Assembly: GCF_000143885.2 (NCBI RefSeq)
Contig: NC_018581.1
Coordinates: forward strand, 4,836,001 to 4,900,000
Direction of reading: 5' to 3'
DNA: 64,000 nucleotides
Source of the DNA: Gordonia sp. KTR9
GTDB lineage: Bacteria > Actinomycetota > Actinomycetes > Mycobacteriales > Mycobacteriaceae
Shown piece after piece: positions 24,993 to 33,977 of this stretch. The notes under the pieces are model-generated. The model did not search any database. It saw nothing but the letters and a program-made list of their open reading frames with translations, and was not told where the DNA came from. The first letter of the stretch is position 1; each line of letters starts with the position of its first letter. Position numbers and translations under genes: made by a program.

Positions 24993-25670
24993 GTGGCCAC
25001 CGGAGCAGAGAACCATCCGGTACCAACCGACGCCGGTACCGCACGACCGACACGCAACACGCGCAACCGGCCCACCGACGACGAGTTGCTCGACGCCGCG
25101 TGCGCGGTCATCGCCGAGGTCGGCGCCGAGCGCACCACGATGACCGCCATCGCCGAACGCGGCGGCACCACCCGGGTGACCCTGTACGCGCACTTCGGGT
25201 CCCGGGACGAACTGGTCAATCGCGTGATGACACGCGAGCTGGACACGTTCACCTCGTTCATGTTCGAGGTGTACGACGCGAGTGAGGACATGCCCTACGG
25301 TGCCCGCGCCCGCTACTCGGTGCAGGCGCTGTTCGACTACGCCCGACGCCACCCGGCCGGTTTGCGCGTCCTCATCGGCCATCGTGAGGGCGGTGGCGAC
25401 CGTCGGCTCTACGCCGCGCTCGAACCGCGGATCGCCGCACGCCTGCGGGACAACTACGCCGAACGCGGCGCGGGCATCGCCGCCAGCGCGGACACCCTCG
25501 CCTCACTCCTGCTCGGCATGAGCCTGGACGTCGCGCACCGCGCCCTCATCGTCGACGGCGCGGGCGTCGACGAGGCCTGCGACCTCGCGATCACCGCGAC
25601 CCTCGCCGTGCTCCGCGACGTGCGGCCCGAACAACTCGAGGCACTCGACGCCTCGCTCGAACAGCGCTGA
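24993..25670 (+). CDS. TetR-family regulator
   Basis: 225 residues from GTG at 24993, with GGGAG 7 nt upstream. The HTH is MTAIAERGGTTRVTLYAHFGSRDEL. An N-terminal tail of about 35 residues precedes it. It lies 52 bp after the LivF-type gene on the same strand and is probably part of the operon, suggesting feedback control of transport, though no clear operator is visible upstream of the lipoprotein. Confidence 0.87.
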   Translation: MATGAENHPVPTDAGTARPTRNTRNRPTDDELLDAACAVIAEVGAERTTMTAIAERGGTTRVTLYAHFGSRDELVNRVMTRELDTFTSFMFEVYDASEDMPYGARARYSVQALFDYARRHPAGLRVLIGHREGGGDRRLYAALEPRIAARLRDNYAERGAGIAASADTLASLLLGMSLDVAHRALIVDGAGVDEACDLAITATLAVLRDVRPEQLEALDASLEQR

Positions 25671-25682
25671 GCCGCGGGGTCG

Positions 25683-27170
25683 TCAACTCAGCCAGCGGCC
25701 GGCCCGTCGGCTGTGCGCCGCCTTCGTACCCGCCGGCAGCCGGTCGTAGGCCCGCGCGAGGAAGTTCGAGCGGGCGTTGGCCTCGAAGACGTCCCGGTGG
25801 TCGCGGACGAACGTCCAGTAGAGACCGTCCCACTCCTCGGCCCACTCCCCGGGCGGGATGTCGGACATCTTTCGCAGATAGTTGCTACCCGAGACGTAGG
25901 GCTTGGTGGTGATCGCCTCTCCCGCCGCGAACTGACTCATGGCGTACACGTTCGGGACCATCACCCAGTCGTAGGCATCGACGAACATCTCCATGAACCA
26001 CTCGTAGATCTCCTCGGGGTCGGTGCGGAGCAGACACATCGCGTTGCCCAGGACCATCAATCTCTCGATGTGATGGGCATACCCGTGTGCGAGGACCCGC
26101 CGGATGACGAGATCGACCGGTTCGAGGCCGGTCTCCGCGGTCCACCATCCGTCCGCCAGCTTCCGGTCGTGGCCCAGGTGGTTCCGGCTCCGGAGACCAC
26201 GGCCGCGGATCTCATAGGACGCCCGCATGTACTCCCGCCACCCGATCAGCTGCCGCACGAAGCCCTCGACACCGGCCAGCGGAACGCGGTTGCGATCCCC
26301 GACCTCCAGGGCCCTGGCCAACACCGTCCGCGGACTCACCAGCCCGATGTTCAGGCCGGGCGTCAGCAGCGAATGGAAGACGAACGGGTGCTCGGTGCTG
26401 ATCGCATCCTCGTACGGCCCGAACTCCGCGAACCGGTCGGCGAGGAACTGCTCGAGGATCGCGCGCGCCTCGTCGTGAGACGTCGCCCAGCCGAAGCCGT
26501 CGGCGTCACCCGGGTTGTCGGGAAACTCGTCCGACACCCAGGCGATCGCGGCGTCGACCTCGGGATGGCGCTCCGGCGGTGTCGGTTGCGGAACCTCGCG
26601 GCCCTTCGGCAGCTTCTTCCGGTTCTCGGTGTCGAAGCTCCACCGGCCGCCCTCCGGCTTGCCGTCGGCGTCGACGAGGACCCCTAGTCGCCGGCGCTGC
26701 CAGGTGTAGAACTGCTGCATCCGCGGCCGCTTCCCGGTGAAGAACTCGCGGATCTGGCGTCGGGTGGTGAGGAAGTTCGGGCTCTCGGCGATGTCGTCGA
26801 CCGCGAGTGGGCACCCGGCGTGCTCGAAGGCCGCCAGCAGGTCCCCGATCAACCAGTCGTCGACGACGTCGTACAGGTGGACGGACGCCGGCTTCCGACG
26901 GGAGAGGTATCCGACGAGTTGGTCGTGACTGGACTCGTCCGCGTCGGTCTCCAGGACGTCGACCTCGAAGCCCCGGGCGCGCAATCGCTCCGCGAACCTG
27001 CGGATACTCGCCCGGTGCAGGATGAGTTTCTGCACGTGGAACCGGTACTGCCGGAACATCAGATCGTGCTCGACGAGGACGAAGCGGGTGCCGGGCTCGG
27101 CGTCGAGGTGCGATTCGAACAACTGATGTGGCAACACCACGCGGACAACACCGCCGGACGCGACGGACAT
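25683..27170 (-). CDS. Photolyase/cryptochrome-related protein lacking the Fe-S cysteines
   Basis: 495 residues. It belongs to the deoxyribodipyrimidine photolyase-related family (PhrB/CryB group): RVVLPHQLFESHL at the N-terminus, MQQFYTWQRRRLGVLVD in the linker, HIERLMVLGNAMCLL and MFVDAYDWVMVPNVYAMSQF in the FAD domain. Known members carry a [4Fe-4S] cluster held by cysteines after a TTKPYxSGxNY segment. Here that stretch reads TTKPYVSGSNYLRKMSDIPP followed by GEWAEEWDGLYWTF, with no cysteine. The start at MSVASGGVVR has AGGAGA upstream. It is divergent from an LppU-like lipoprotein gene. Repair or light-signalling role unproven. Confidence 0.85.
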   Translation of the reverse strand: MSVASGGVVRVVLPHQLFESHLDAEPGTRFVLVEHDLMFRQYRFHVQKLILHRASIRRFAERLRARGFEVDVLETDADESSHDQLVGYLSRRKPASVHLYDVVDDWLIGDLLAAFEHAGCPLAVDDIAESPNFLTTRRQIREFFTGKRPRMQQFYTWQRRRLGVLVDADGKPEGGRWSFDTENRKKLPKGREVPQPTPPERHPEVDAAIAWVSDEFPDNPGDADGFGWATSHDEARAILEQFLADRFAEFGPYEDAISTEHPFVFHSLLTPGLNIGLVSPRTVLARALEVGDRNRVPLAGVEGFVRQLIGWREYMRASYEIRGRGLRSRNHLGHDRKLADGWWTAETGLEPVDLVIRRVLAHGYAHHIERLMVLGNAMCLLRTDPEEIYEWFMEMFVDAYDWVMVPNVYAMSQFAAGEAITTKPYVSGSNYLRKMSDIPPGEWAEEWDGLYWTFVRDHRDVFEANARSNFLARAYDRLPAGTKAAHSRRAGRWLS

Positions 27171-27348
27171 CGGCTCTCCTCTCGCAGGCGCGACTTCTGG
27201 GGGCGACTTGGACAGGTCCCTCAAGGGCCGGACAAGTCGACCCCAAGTTCGCGCCAAGCGCGCGTAGACATCCTGTCGTTCATCACCAGATCACCACGAT
27301 GAACCGCCGAGACCGGGCATCCGCCCACTCCAGACGATAGGAACCACG

Positions 27349-27984
27349 ATGTCGCGCAGCACCCACAGCCATTCGCAGGCCACCGACGATCGGATTGCCG
27401 GGTCCGGCATCGACGTTCCGTCCGTGGACAAGCCCTTCTGGCAGCTCGGCCGGCGGGCCGCCGTGATCGCGGCCTGTGTGGGCTTCTCGGCGCTGGCGGC
27501 CTGCAGTGTCAGCGTCGGCACGCAATCCGTCGAAGAGGCCTCCGACATCGACGTGGGCGAGTGCCTGCAGATCGGTGCCGAGGCCGGCGAGGGCAAGGTC
27601 GAGGCGACCAAGGCCGACTGCGAAGGGACCGAGGGCCTCACCTTCTACGCCGCCGACAAGGTCGGCACCTCGGCGGAGTGCGGAACACCCAACACCTCGG
27701 CGCTCACGTTCGGCGAAGGCGACCAGAAGCTCTGCCTCACACCCAACTTCACCGTCGACACGTGCTACCAGATCCCGGTCGGCGGCGGTAAGCTCGCCGA
27801 CTACCGCGAGGTCGAATGCAACGCCTCCCCGGCGGACAGCACCATCCTCGCCAAGACCGTCAGCCGGGGCGGCGACTCCCTCACCTGCACCGAGGACGAG
27901 ACGAAATGGTCCTTCACACAGCCTCTCTCGGTCGGTTACTGCTTGACCGAGGACGTCACCGCCGCCAGCCGCTTCGAGGGCTGA
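27349..27984 (+). CDS. LppU/SCO3897-family lipoprotein
   Basis: 211 residues. A cytoplasmic N-terminal extension of about 30 residues precedes a TM/signal segment ending in lipobox LAAC (about residue 52). The mature part has paired cysteines and the DIDVGECLQIG ... ADCEGTEG pattern repeated in three blocks, typical of the LppU group of actinobacterial surface proteins. The function is unknown. The 178-bp gap to the photolyase-like gene must contain both promoters; I see no clear box. Confidence 0.78.
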   Translation: MSRSTHSHSQATDDRIAGSGIDVPSVDKPFWQLGRRAAVIAACVGFSALAACSVSVGTQSVEEASDIDVGECLQIGAEAGEGKVEATKADCEGTEGLTFYAADKVGTSAECGTPNTSALTFGEGDQKLCLTPNFTVDTCYQIPVGGGKLADYREVECNASPADSTILAKTVSRGGDSLTCTEDETKWSFTQPLSVGYCLTEDVTAASRFEG

Positions 27985-27997
27985 GCGTTCCCGGGGA

Positions 27998-29578
27998 TCA
28001 CAGGCTGCGTTGCTTCGCGTACTCCGCCATCGCCGTTCGCTCCGCGTCGTGTTTGGGATAGAAGAAGAACACCACCGCTGCACCCAGCACGACGATGCCG
28101 GCCGCCGCGCCGTAGGCGTACTTGTCGCCCTGTACGAACGCGTCGCGGGCCGCAGCGATGATCTGATCGGCGTACTGCGGATAGCGTTCGGCCAAGACCT
28201 CCGCGCTCGAGAACGACTTCGTCAATGCGGCTTCGGTCTGTTCGGTGACCTCATCGGCCTGCGGAGAATCGGAGATGGTCTCCCGCAGCTGATTCGCGTA
28301 ACCCGCGGTCAAGATCGCACCGAGGGTGGACTGCAGGATCGCGCCGCCCAGGTCGCGCTGCAGATCGGACATGCTCGACGCCATTCCGGCACGCTGAACG
28401 GGCACCGAGCCGGTCAGCGACTGCGACGCCGGTGTCCCCGCGAGGCCGACACCCACCCCGACGAGGACGTACACGAGGCCGACATGCCAGAACTGAGCGT
28501 CCTCGTCCCAGGTGAGCATCGCGAGCACCAGGCCGACGACGATGAAGGCGTAGCCGGACAGCAGGGTGAACCGCGAACCCATGTTCTGCACCAGCTTCGC
28601 CGACCGCGGTGCCACGACGATCATGGCCGCCGCGGCCGGGAGGATCGTGGCGCCGGCCGCAAGTGTGGAGTACCCCAGCACGTTCTGCATGTACTGCTGA
28701 CCGATGAACATCGCTCCCATGAGCGTGCCGAACACGATGAGCCCGCCCACCGCCGCGACCCAGAAGGTGCGTCGGGAGGCGATGCGGAGGTCGAACAGCG
28801 GAACCCGCACGCGCAGCTGCCGCCAGACGAAGCCCGCTCCGGTCAGCACCGCGATCGCCGCCAGGATGTAGACCTGGAGTCGCTGATCGGAATTCGGGGC
28901 GAAGTTGATCGCGAGGACGAGCGAGCCCACCATCACGATCGACACGACTCCGCCCAGGTTGTCGACGACCGCCGCCTCGTCACCGGTGTCGGCGGGCACC
29001 AGCCGCCACGCGGTGACCAGCGCGACGACGGCGAGCGGCAGGGTCACCAGGAACACCGAGTGCCACGACAAGACCTCGAGAAGGGCTCCGGACAACACCG
29101 GCCCCAGCGCCGAGATCGCACCGCCGAACGCCGACCACGCGGCGATCGCCCGGACGCGCTTGGGTCCCGACCACAGGGCGGTGATCACCGCCAGGGTCGT
29201 CGGAAAGGCCAGGCCGGCAGCGATTCCACCCACCAGACGAGCGCCGAACAGGACCTCGATGTTGGGCGCGAACCCGGCGACGAGCGACGCCGGGATCGAC
29301 AGGCACATGCCGATGATGAGCATTCGCTTGCGGCCGTGCCGATCTCCCAGCGCGCCGAAGTAGAGCACCGACGCCGCCAGACCCAGCGAGTAGCCGACCG
29401 CGACCAGGTTCAGCTGCGTCGAACTCGCGTCGAGTGCCTTGCCGATGTCGGGCAGTGCCACGTTCGCCACCGCGAGATTGATGTTGGCCACCCCGGCGAC
29501 CAGGATCAGCGCGACCAGGATCGCCTTCGCCCGCTTCGGGGCCGTCCCCGCCTCGACCTCGGCCGTTGTCGACGTCAT
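27998..29578 (-). CDS. MFS exporter, DHA2 (14-TM) type
   Basis: 526 residues. Motifs include NINLAVANVALPDIG in TM1 and GALGDRHGRKRMLI in loop 2-3, with about 14 TM helices. The ATG at 29578 has TACGAT 6 nt upstream, so it is probably leaderless. A long inverted repeat lies about 85 bp upstream. The gene is convergent with the LppU-like gene (13-bp gap). Likely exports a drug or other small hydrophobic molecule. Confidence 0.9.
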   Translation of the reverse strand: MTSTTAEVEAGTAPKRAKAILVALILVAGVANINLAVANVALPDIGKALDASSTQLNLVAVGYSLGLAASVLYFGALGDRHGRKRMLIIGMCLSIPASLVAGFAPNIEVLFGARLVGGIAAGLAFPTTLAVITALWSGPKRVRAIAAWSAFGGAISALGPVLSGALLEVLSWHSVFLVTLPLAVVALVTAWRLVPADTGDEAAVVDNLGGVVSIVMVGSLVLAINFAPNSDQRLQVYILAAIAVLTGAGFVWRQLRVRVPLFDLRIASRRTFWVAAVGGLIVFGTLMGAMFIGQQYMQNVLGYSTLAAGATILPAAAAMIVVAPRSAKLVQNMGSRFTLLSGYAFIVVGLVLAMLTWDEDAQFWHVGLVYVLVGVGVGLAGTPASQSLTGSVPVQRAGMASSMSDLQRDLGGAILQSTLGAILTAGYANQLRETISDSPQADEVTEQTEAALTKSFSSAEVLAERYPQYADQIIAAARDAFVQGDKYAYGAAAGIVVLGAAVVFFFYPKHDAERTAMAEYAKQRSL

Positions 29579-29660
29579 CGGGGAATCGTACGTGCGCGAG
29601 CGCCATTCGGCCGGGAATCGCGCCGGTCAGGGCACAAGATGGTCGCGCGGTCAGATCAGG

Positions 29661-29695
29661 TTGCGGTTTGTCCCGGAAACCGGGACATACCGCAA
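29661..29695. terminator. 35-bp inverted repeat, terminator or operator
   Basis: Arms TTGCGGTTTGTCCCGG (29661-29676) and CCGGGACATACCGCAA (29680-29695) match at 15 of 16 positions around AAA. It lies 22 bp downstream of the small secreted-protein gene and 85 bp upstream of the MFS start, both on the minus strand. A terminator for the former fits best, but no U-tract follows and an operator for the exporter is possible. Confidence 0.6.
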
Positions 29696-29716
29696 CGCGA
29701 TCACATACGGATCAGA

Positions 29717-29917
29717 TCAGAGACAGACGCTGATGGTGACCGGCCCGATGGGGATGCCGTAGCAGATCGACACCGAACCGACGGCCTGGACGGGCTGCAC
29801 CGGTTGTACCGCCGGCGCGGCCGAGGCAGCCGGCGCGGTGGCCAGACCGATCGCGCAGGCGGCACCGACCGCGGCCACCCCGACAGACGTACGACGCATG
29901 ATTCTGGACATGTTCAT
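29717..29917 (-). CDS. Small secreted protein of 66 residues
   Basis: Starts MNMSRIMRRTSV with AGGAG about 8 nt upstream. A Sec signal peptide with a basic n-region and hydrophobic core is cleaved near ASA-AP. The predicted mature part is only about 33 residues: a PVQPVQPVQAV stretch and a hydrophobic end ICYGIPIGPVTISVCL with two cysteines that could form a disulfide. It follows the ATP-grasp gene on the same strand after 101 bp. Function unknown; similar tiny secreted proteins occur in corynebacteria and mycobacteria. Confidence 0.7.
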   Translation of the reverse strand: MNMSRIMRRTSVGVAAVGAACAIGLATAPAASAAPAVQPVQPVQAVGSVSICYGIPIGPVTISVCL

Positions 29918-30018
29918 GAGCAGCTCTCCTCGAGCTCGAGTCTCCCCGGACAGCCCTGCGGATGGGGCAAACACGCAGGTGATGGTGACTGGAGAGTCTA
30001 CGCCCCGGGCGCTGCACG

Positions 30019-31215
30019 TCACAGGCTGATGCGAAGCCCGTCCCACTCGTGATCGTGCATGAACCCCTCGGCGAGCCCGACCCGGTATTTGAAGCAGCTG
30101 CGCAGGATTCCGGCATAGGCGAAGGGCAGCATCAGCGCGGGCTTCGGGTCGCCAGGGCTCTTGACGACGTCGGATGCGCCCCGGAAATCGCGGACGAAGT
30201 CACGCAGGGTCCGGTCCTTGCGGGACGAGGAGCGCCACCCGTAGAGCAGCATGCCCAGTCCGATCATCTTGTCGACGCCCGAGCCGGGCGTGATCGGCCC
30301 GTCGTCGGGGTCCCAGGTCCCGAGGAACGCGCGGTCGACCCCGTCGTCGGGCGTGAACATCATGATCCCGCTCGTGGCACGCGGATTGCATTCGATGCAG
30401 AACAGATCGGCGGCCTCACCGGAACCGGTCCGGTCCTCGATGAAGTCGAAGCCGATCTGCCCGGTGAAGTTCACCCGGCGGACGAAATCGCTGACCCATT
30501 CGGCGATTCGCGGATGGTCCACGGACCGGAAGTTGAGGCACGAGCTGCCGTCGATGGCGTAGTCGACGGGATAGGTTGCGTGTGCGTAGACGCGCCCCTC
30601 GTGGCAGACCGAATAGGTGCAGTAGTTGCTTCCCGAGGCCCATTCCTGGGCGATCCACGGGTTCTGCTCGTCGTGTTCGAGCCAGGTGAGCGGATCACCG
30701 GGCGTCACCTTGTGGACCTTCTGCGAACCACGCGAGTAACAACGCTTGAGTGCGAACGGCTGCGTGAAATCGAGCGATCCGACGTCCTCGGGTCCGGTGA
30801 CCCGCGCGAACTTGCGCGTCGGAATACCGAGTTCGACGAGCAGTTCCTGGAAATCGTATTTGTTGTGCAGCCGGTTCTCGGTGGCGAAATCGGAGAGGAA
30901 CAGCCGACATCCGGGTGGGAACACGTCGGCGAGCATCGCGATGATGTCGGTCTCCTCGTGCACCGGGATGACCATGTCGACGTCGTTCTCGGCCACGATC
31001 CGCGCGAGCGCGTGGCAGTACGCGAGGGGTTCGAACTTCGGCGGCGGCACCCGATGAAAGTCGCTCACCGCGTTGGAGAATCGACCGATTCCGACCGGGA
31101 TCGAATCGACGATGCTGACGCGATGACCGGCCGCGGCCATGAGCCGCGCGAGTTCCAGGGTCAGGAAGGACCTGCCGAATGTGATCAGGACATGGGCTCG
31201 TCCGGCGCTGTTCAC
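30019..31215 (-). CDS. ATP-grasp domain protein (CarB-like)
   Basis: 398 residues from GTG at 31215, with TACACT 7 nt upstream (leaderless). An N-terminal pre-ATP-grasp region (HVLITFGRSFLTLELARLMAAAGH) is followed by the ATP-grasp core with FALKRCYSRGSQKVH, PWIAQEW and the metal-binding FCIECNPRATSG. Such enzymes join a carboxylate, activated as acylphosphate, to an amine or thiol. The C-terminal 110 residues contain DKMIGLGMLLYGW. Substrates are unknown. A small secreted-protein gene follows. Confidence 0.85.
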   Translation of the reverse strand: MNSAGRAHVLITFGRSFLTLELARLMAAAGHRVSIVDSIPVGIGRFSNAVSDFHRVPPPKFEPLAYCHALARIVAENDVDMVIPVHEETDIIAMLADVFPPGCRLFLSDFATENRLHNKYDFQELLVELGIPTRKFARVTGPEDVGSLDFTQPFALKRCYSRGSQKVHKVTPGDPLTWLEHDEQNPWIAQEWASGSNYCTYSVCHEGRVYAHATYPVDYAIDGSSCLNFRSVDHPRIAEWVSDFVRRVNFTGQIGFDFIEDRTGSGEAADLFCIECNPRATSGIMMFTPDDGVDRAFLGTWDPDDGPITPGSGVDKMIGLGMLLYGWRSSSRKDRTLRDFVRDFRGASDVVKSPGDPKPALMLPFAYAGILRSCFKYRVGLAEGFMHDHEWDGLRISL

Positions 31216-31483
31216 CCGAGCGAGTGTAGTGCCGCCGGCGCAAGGCGTTCGGCCGGCCGGGGCCGAGGATTCCCGGTGTGATTCGGCCGGGGGCGGGAAT
31301 ATTCGATACCGTCCTGTCGGTTCGTCCTGTTAGTTTCTCCACGATCGGCAGGCACGTCGATGTCTGCAGTTCTGCGACCAGCACGATTGCAGCAGAGCGC
31401 CGGCGGCCGATCGCGCGTGTACGCAGTCGGGGTGGTCGGCGGTCCGAGCCTGTGGGGCTCATCCGGACCGAGTTGGAGGAGGC

Positions 31484-32575
31484 ATGCAGCTGTTCGTCAT
31501 CGGCGTGATCGCCGCGTGCCTCGCCGCAGTCGCCTACGGGATGTCGACGGTCCTGCGTGCACTCGGTGCGCGCCGAGTGGCCGAGGCCGCCGCCGACGAG
31601 GGCGAGGGCATCACCAACGAGAACGGCGCACCGACGCTCTCGTCGACCATGTCGACGCTGGTCGACCCGGCCTTCATCCTCGGCACGACGCTGGTCGTCC
31701 TCGGATTCGCCGGCGGCGCCCTCGCCGCCCGATTCCTGCCGCTGTTCCTCTCCCAGACCATCGTCTCGGCGAACCTCGTCATCACCGCGCTGCTCGGCAC
31801 GATCATCCTCAACATCGCGCTGCACACCCGCGAATGGGTCGCCATCTGGCTGGTCGTGATGTCGCTCTGCCTGCTCGGCGTGGCGTCGTCCCATCACACC
31901 GGTGGCGGCGAGGAGGTCGGATTCCACTGGGGCCTGTTCGTCGCGACCCTCGCCCTGTGCGCCCTGGCGCTGGTGGGCGTGTACAACCTCGGCCCGGCGG
32001 GTGCCATCGTCGGCGGGGCGGCGGCCGGTCTGCTGTTCGGCATCATCGCCATCGCCGTCCGCATCCTCGACGGAGTGCAGCCGTTCGATCCCGTCGCCCT
32101 CCTGACCGATCCGGCGGCCTGGACCATCGCCGCCGCGGGCGCGGTGGGCTTCTACGTCCAGACCGTTGCCCTGCAGCTCGGCGCGGTGAACGGGGTGACG
32201 GCCGTGCTCGTCGTCGGCGAGACAGCCGGCCCGAGCCTCGTGGGGGTCGTGTTCCTCGAGGACACGGCCAAGCCCGGACTCGGCTGGCTGGCGATCCTCG
32301 GCTTCGTCGGCGCGGTGATCGGCGCCGTGCTGGTGGCCTGGTACGGCTCGGTGGACCCGGATCACCTGGGTGAGGCCCCGCCGATGAAGGGCGGGTGGCG
32401 CCGTGGCCGCGAGGAGCCCGGGTCCGAGGAGCCGCGGGCGGACTCCTCCGCGGAGACCGACGGGTTCGGTGGCGAGGCCGACGACGCCCGGCGAGACGTC
32501 GGCCCGGCGCCCGACGCCGACTCATGGCAGGTCGACAACTCCGTTTTCGACGCTCGCGACTCCCGCCGCAACTGA
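31484..32575 (+). CDS. DMT-like multi-pass membrane protein
   Basis: 363 residues with about 9-10 TM helices and a hydrophilic Arg/Glu/Asp-rich C-terminal tail of about 75 residues. FVIGVIAACLAAVAYGMSTV and the paired-helix repeat with AVLVVGETAGPSLVGVVFL resemble drug/metabolite-transporter-type proteins. The ATG at 31484 follows GGAGGAGG. The 268-bp region before it (31216-31483) carries only the promoters; I see no structured element there. Confidence 0.75.
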   Translation: MQLFVIGVIAACLAAVAYGMSTVLRALGARRVAEAAADEGEGITNENGAPTLSSTMSTLVDPAFILGTTLVVLGFAGGALAARFLPLFLSQTIVSANLVITALLGTIILNIALHTREWVAIWLVVMSLCLLGVASSHHTGGGEEVGFHWGLFVATLALCALALVGVYNLGPAGAIVGGAAAGLLFGIIAIAVRILDGVQPFDPVALLTDPAAWTIAAAGAVGFYVQTVALQLGAVNGVTAVLVVGETAGPSLVGVVFLEDTAKPGLGWLAILGFVGAVIGAVLVAWYGSVDPDHLGEAPPMKGGWRRGREEPGSEEPRADSSAETDGFGGEADDARRDVGPAPDADSWQVDNSVFDARDSRRN

Positions 32576-32634
32576 CCGCTTCCCCTGCTCACCAGGTGGT
32601 TGACACCCGCGTCTCGGGTGACGAGGGTGGGTTG

Positions 32635-33501
32635 ATGACATCGACCAGCACGGGCTCCGCGGCCCGGCTCGCCTACGAGACCCTCGAACCCTTCCACATC
32701 ATCGCCTACTTCAATCCGGGCCTGAAGAGCGCGCAGCAGGACACCGGGCTGAACGGATACTCCTTCTACGTCGGTGCGCGCGGTGCCCCGTTCGGCCCGT
32801 GCACGTCGTCGGTCATCGCATCTTCCTTCTACAACTTCAACTTCGAACTCATCGCGAAGAGCTGGGCCGCAGCCGTAGACGCCGGGCTCGACCGCGTCCA
32901 TGAGCGGCGCAACCAGATGCTCGACGATTCGCTCCGCGACATCCTCGGCGACTCCGTCGACGACGCGAGCCTCGACGAACTCGCCTCTGCCTACTACGAA
33001 CTCGCGGCCGGCCTACCGCTCGGCGGCCGCCCGCTCGCCGCCGCCTGGTCGACCGCCCCGAAGCCGGACACCGCACGGCTCCGCCTGTGGCACGCCGTCG
33101 CGATTCTGCGAGAATGGCGCGGCGACAACCACATCGCCGCCCTCGCCCTCCACGGCCTGAACGGATTCGACGCGGCCGTCTTCCACGAGTCGCAACTCCC
33201 CGATCCCACCATTCGCCGCCGCACCCTGGGCAAGCGAATCCTGCTGCTGACCCGGGGGTGGTCGGAAGAGGAGTGGGAGGACAGCGTGGACCGCCTCGTC
33301 GACGCCGGACTGGTCGAGCGTGTCGAGGACGGGCACCGGCTCACCCCCTCCGGAGCGGCGACCTACGACGACATCGAGGCCACCACCGACGCTGTGGGAG
33401 AGTCCATCTGGGTCGGCACCGACGATCTGCTGGAGCGCACGAGGCCCGTCGTGAAAGCTGTCATCGATGCGGGGATCCTGCCGGGAACGAGATCGAAGTG
33501 A
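32635..33501 (+). CDS. SCO6745-family protein
   Basis: 288 residues. It begins RLAYETLEPFHIIAYFNPGL, followed by the conserved FYVGARGAPFGPCTSSVIAS block, and has a winged-helix-like C-terminal region (EEEWEDSVDRLVDAGLVERV). The family is widespread in actinobacteria and uncharacterised, with a fold resembling MarR-type dimers. GAGGGTGG provides the ribosome site. It overlaps the next gene by 4 nt. Confidence 0.82.
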   Translation: MTSTSTGSAARLAYETLEPFHIIAYFNPGLKSAQQDTGLNGYSFYVGARGAPFGPCTSSVIASSFYNFNFELIAKSWAAAVDAGLDRVHERRNQMLDDSLRDILGDSVDDASLDELASAYYELAAGLPLGGRPLAAAWSTAPKPDTARLRLWHAVAILREWRGDNHIAALALHGLNGFDAAVFHESQLPDPTIRRRTLGKRILLLTRGWSEEEWEDSVDRLVDAGLVERVEDGHRLTPSGAATYDDIEATTDAVGESIWVGTDDLLERTRPVVKAVIDAGILPGTRSK

Positions 33502-33968
33502 GCGCACCCGACGGACGGTTCGAGGACCTACGGGCGATCGAGAACCTCAAGTACCGCTATCTGAGATCCCTCGACACCAAGGACTGGGCGACGTTCTCGT
33601 CGACTCTCACCGACGACGTCACCGGCAACTACGGTGAGGGGCTGGCTTTTTCCAACCGGGACGAGCTGGTCGGATACATGCGGGAGAACGTCGGTCCCGC
33701 AGTGATCACCGAACACCGCGTCGCGCATCCGGAGATCGAGATCGACGGCGACACCGCACGCGGACGCTGGTACCTCCAGGACCGCGTCATCGTCGCCGAG
33801 TTCTCGTTCATGCTCATCGGCGCCGCGTTCTACGACGACACCTACCGCCGCACCGCGGACGGCTGGCGCATCAGCAGCACCGGCTACGACCGGACATACG
33901 AGGCGACCATCGGTCTCGCGGACCTGCCGAGTTTCGCTCTGAAGGTCGGTCCCGCAGTGCGGGTCTGA
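33498..33968 (+). CDS. SnoaL-like (NTF2-fold) protein
   Basis: 156 residues from a GTG overlapping the upstream stop. RAIENLKYRYLRSLDTKDWATFSSTLTDD is the standard N-terminal helix of SnoaL_4-type alpha+beta barrels, and the C-terminus has the RTADGWRISSTGYDRTYE strand pair. Members act as small hydrolases, isomerases or cyclases. The pairing with the SCO6745-type gene suggests a shared pathway, as yet unknown. Confidence 0.83.
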   Translation: MSAPDGRFEDLRAIENLKYRYLRSLDTKDWATFSSTLTDDVTGNYGEGLAFSNRDELVGYMRENVGPAVITEHRVAHPEIEIDGDTARGRWYLQDRVIVAEFSFMLIGAAFYDDTYRRTADGWRISSTGYDRTYEATIGLADLPSFALKVGPAVRV

Positions 33969-33977
33969 GGTCCGACA

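Noticed and set aside
28010..30052. 680-residue open frame antisense to the MFS exporter
   Set aside because: Arg/Asp/His-rich composition typical of GC-driven antisense frames, with no domain; the minus-strand MFS motifs are clear.
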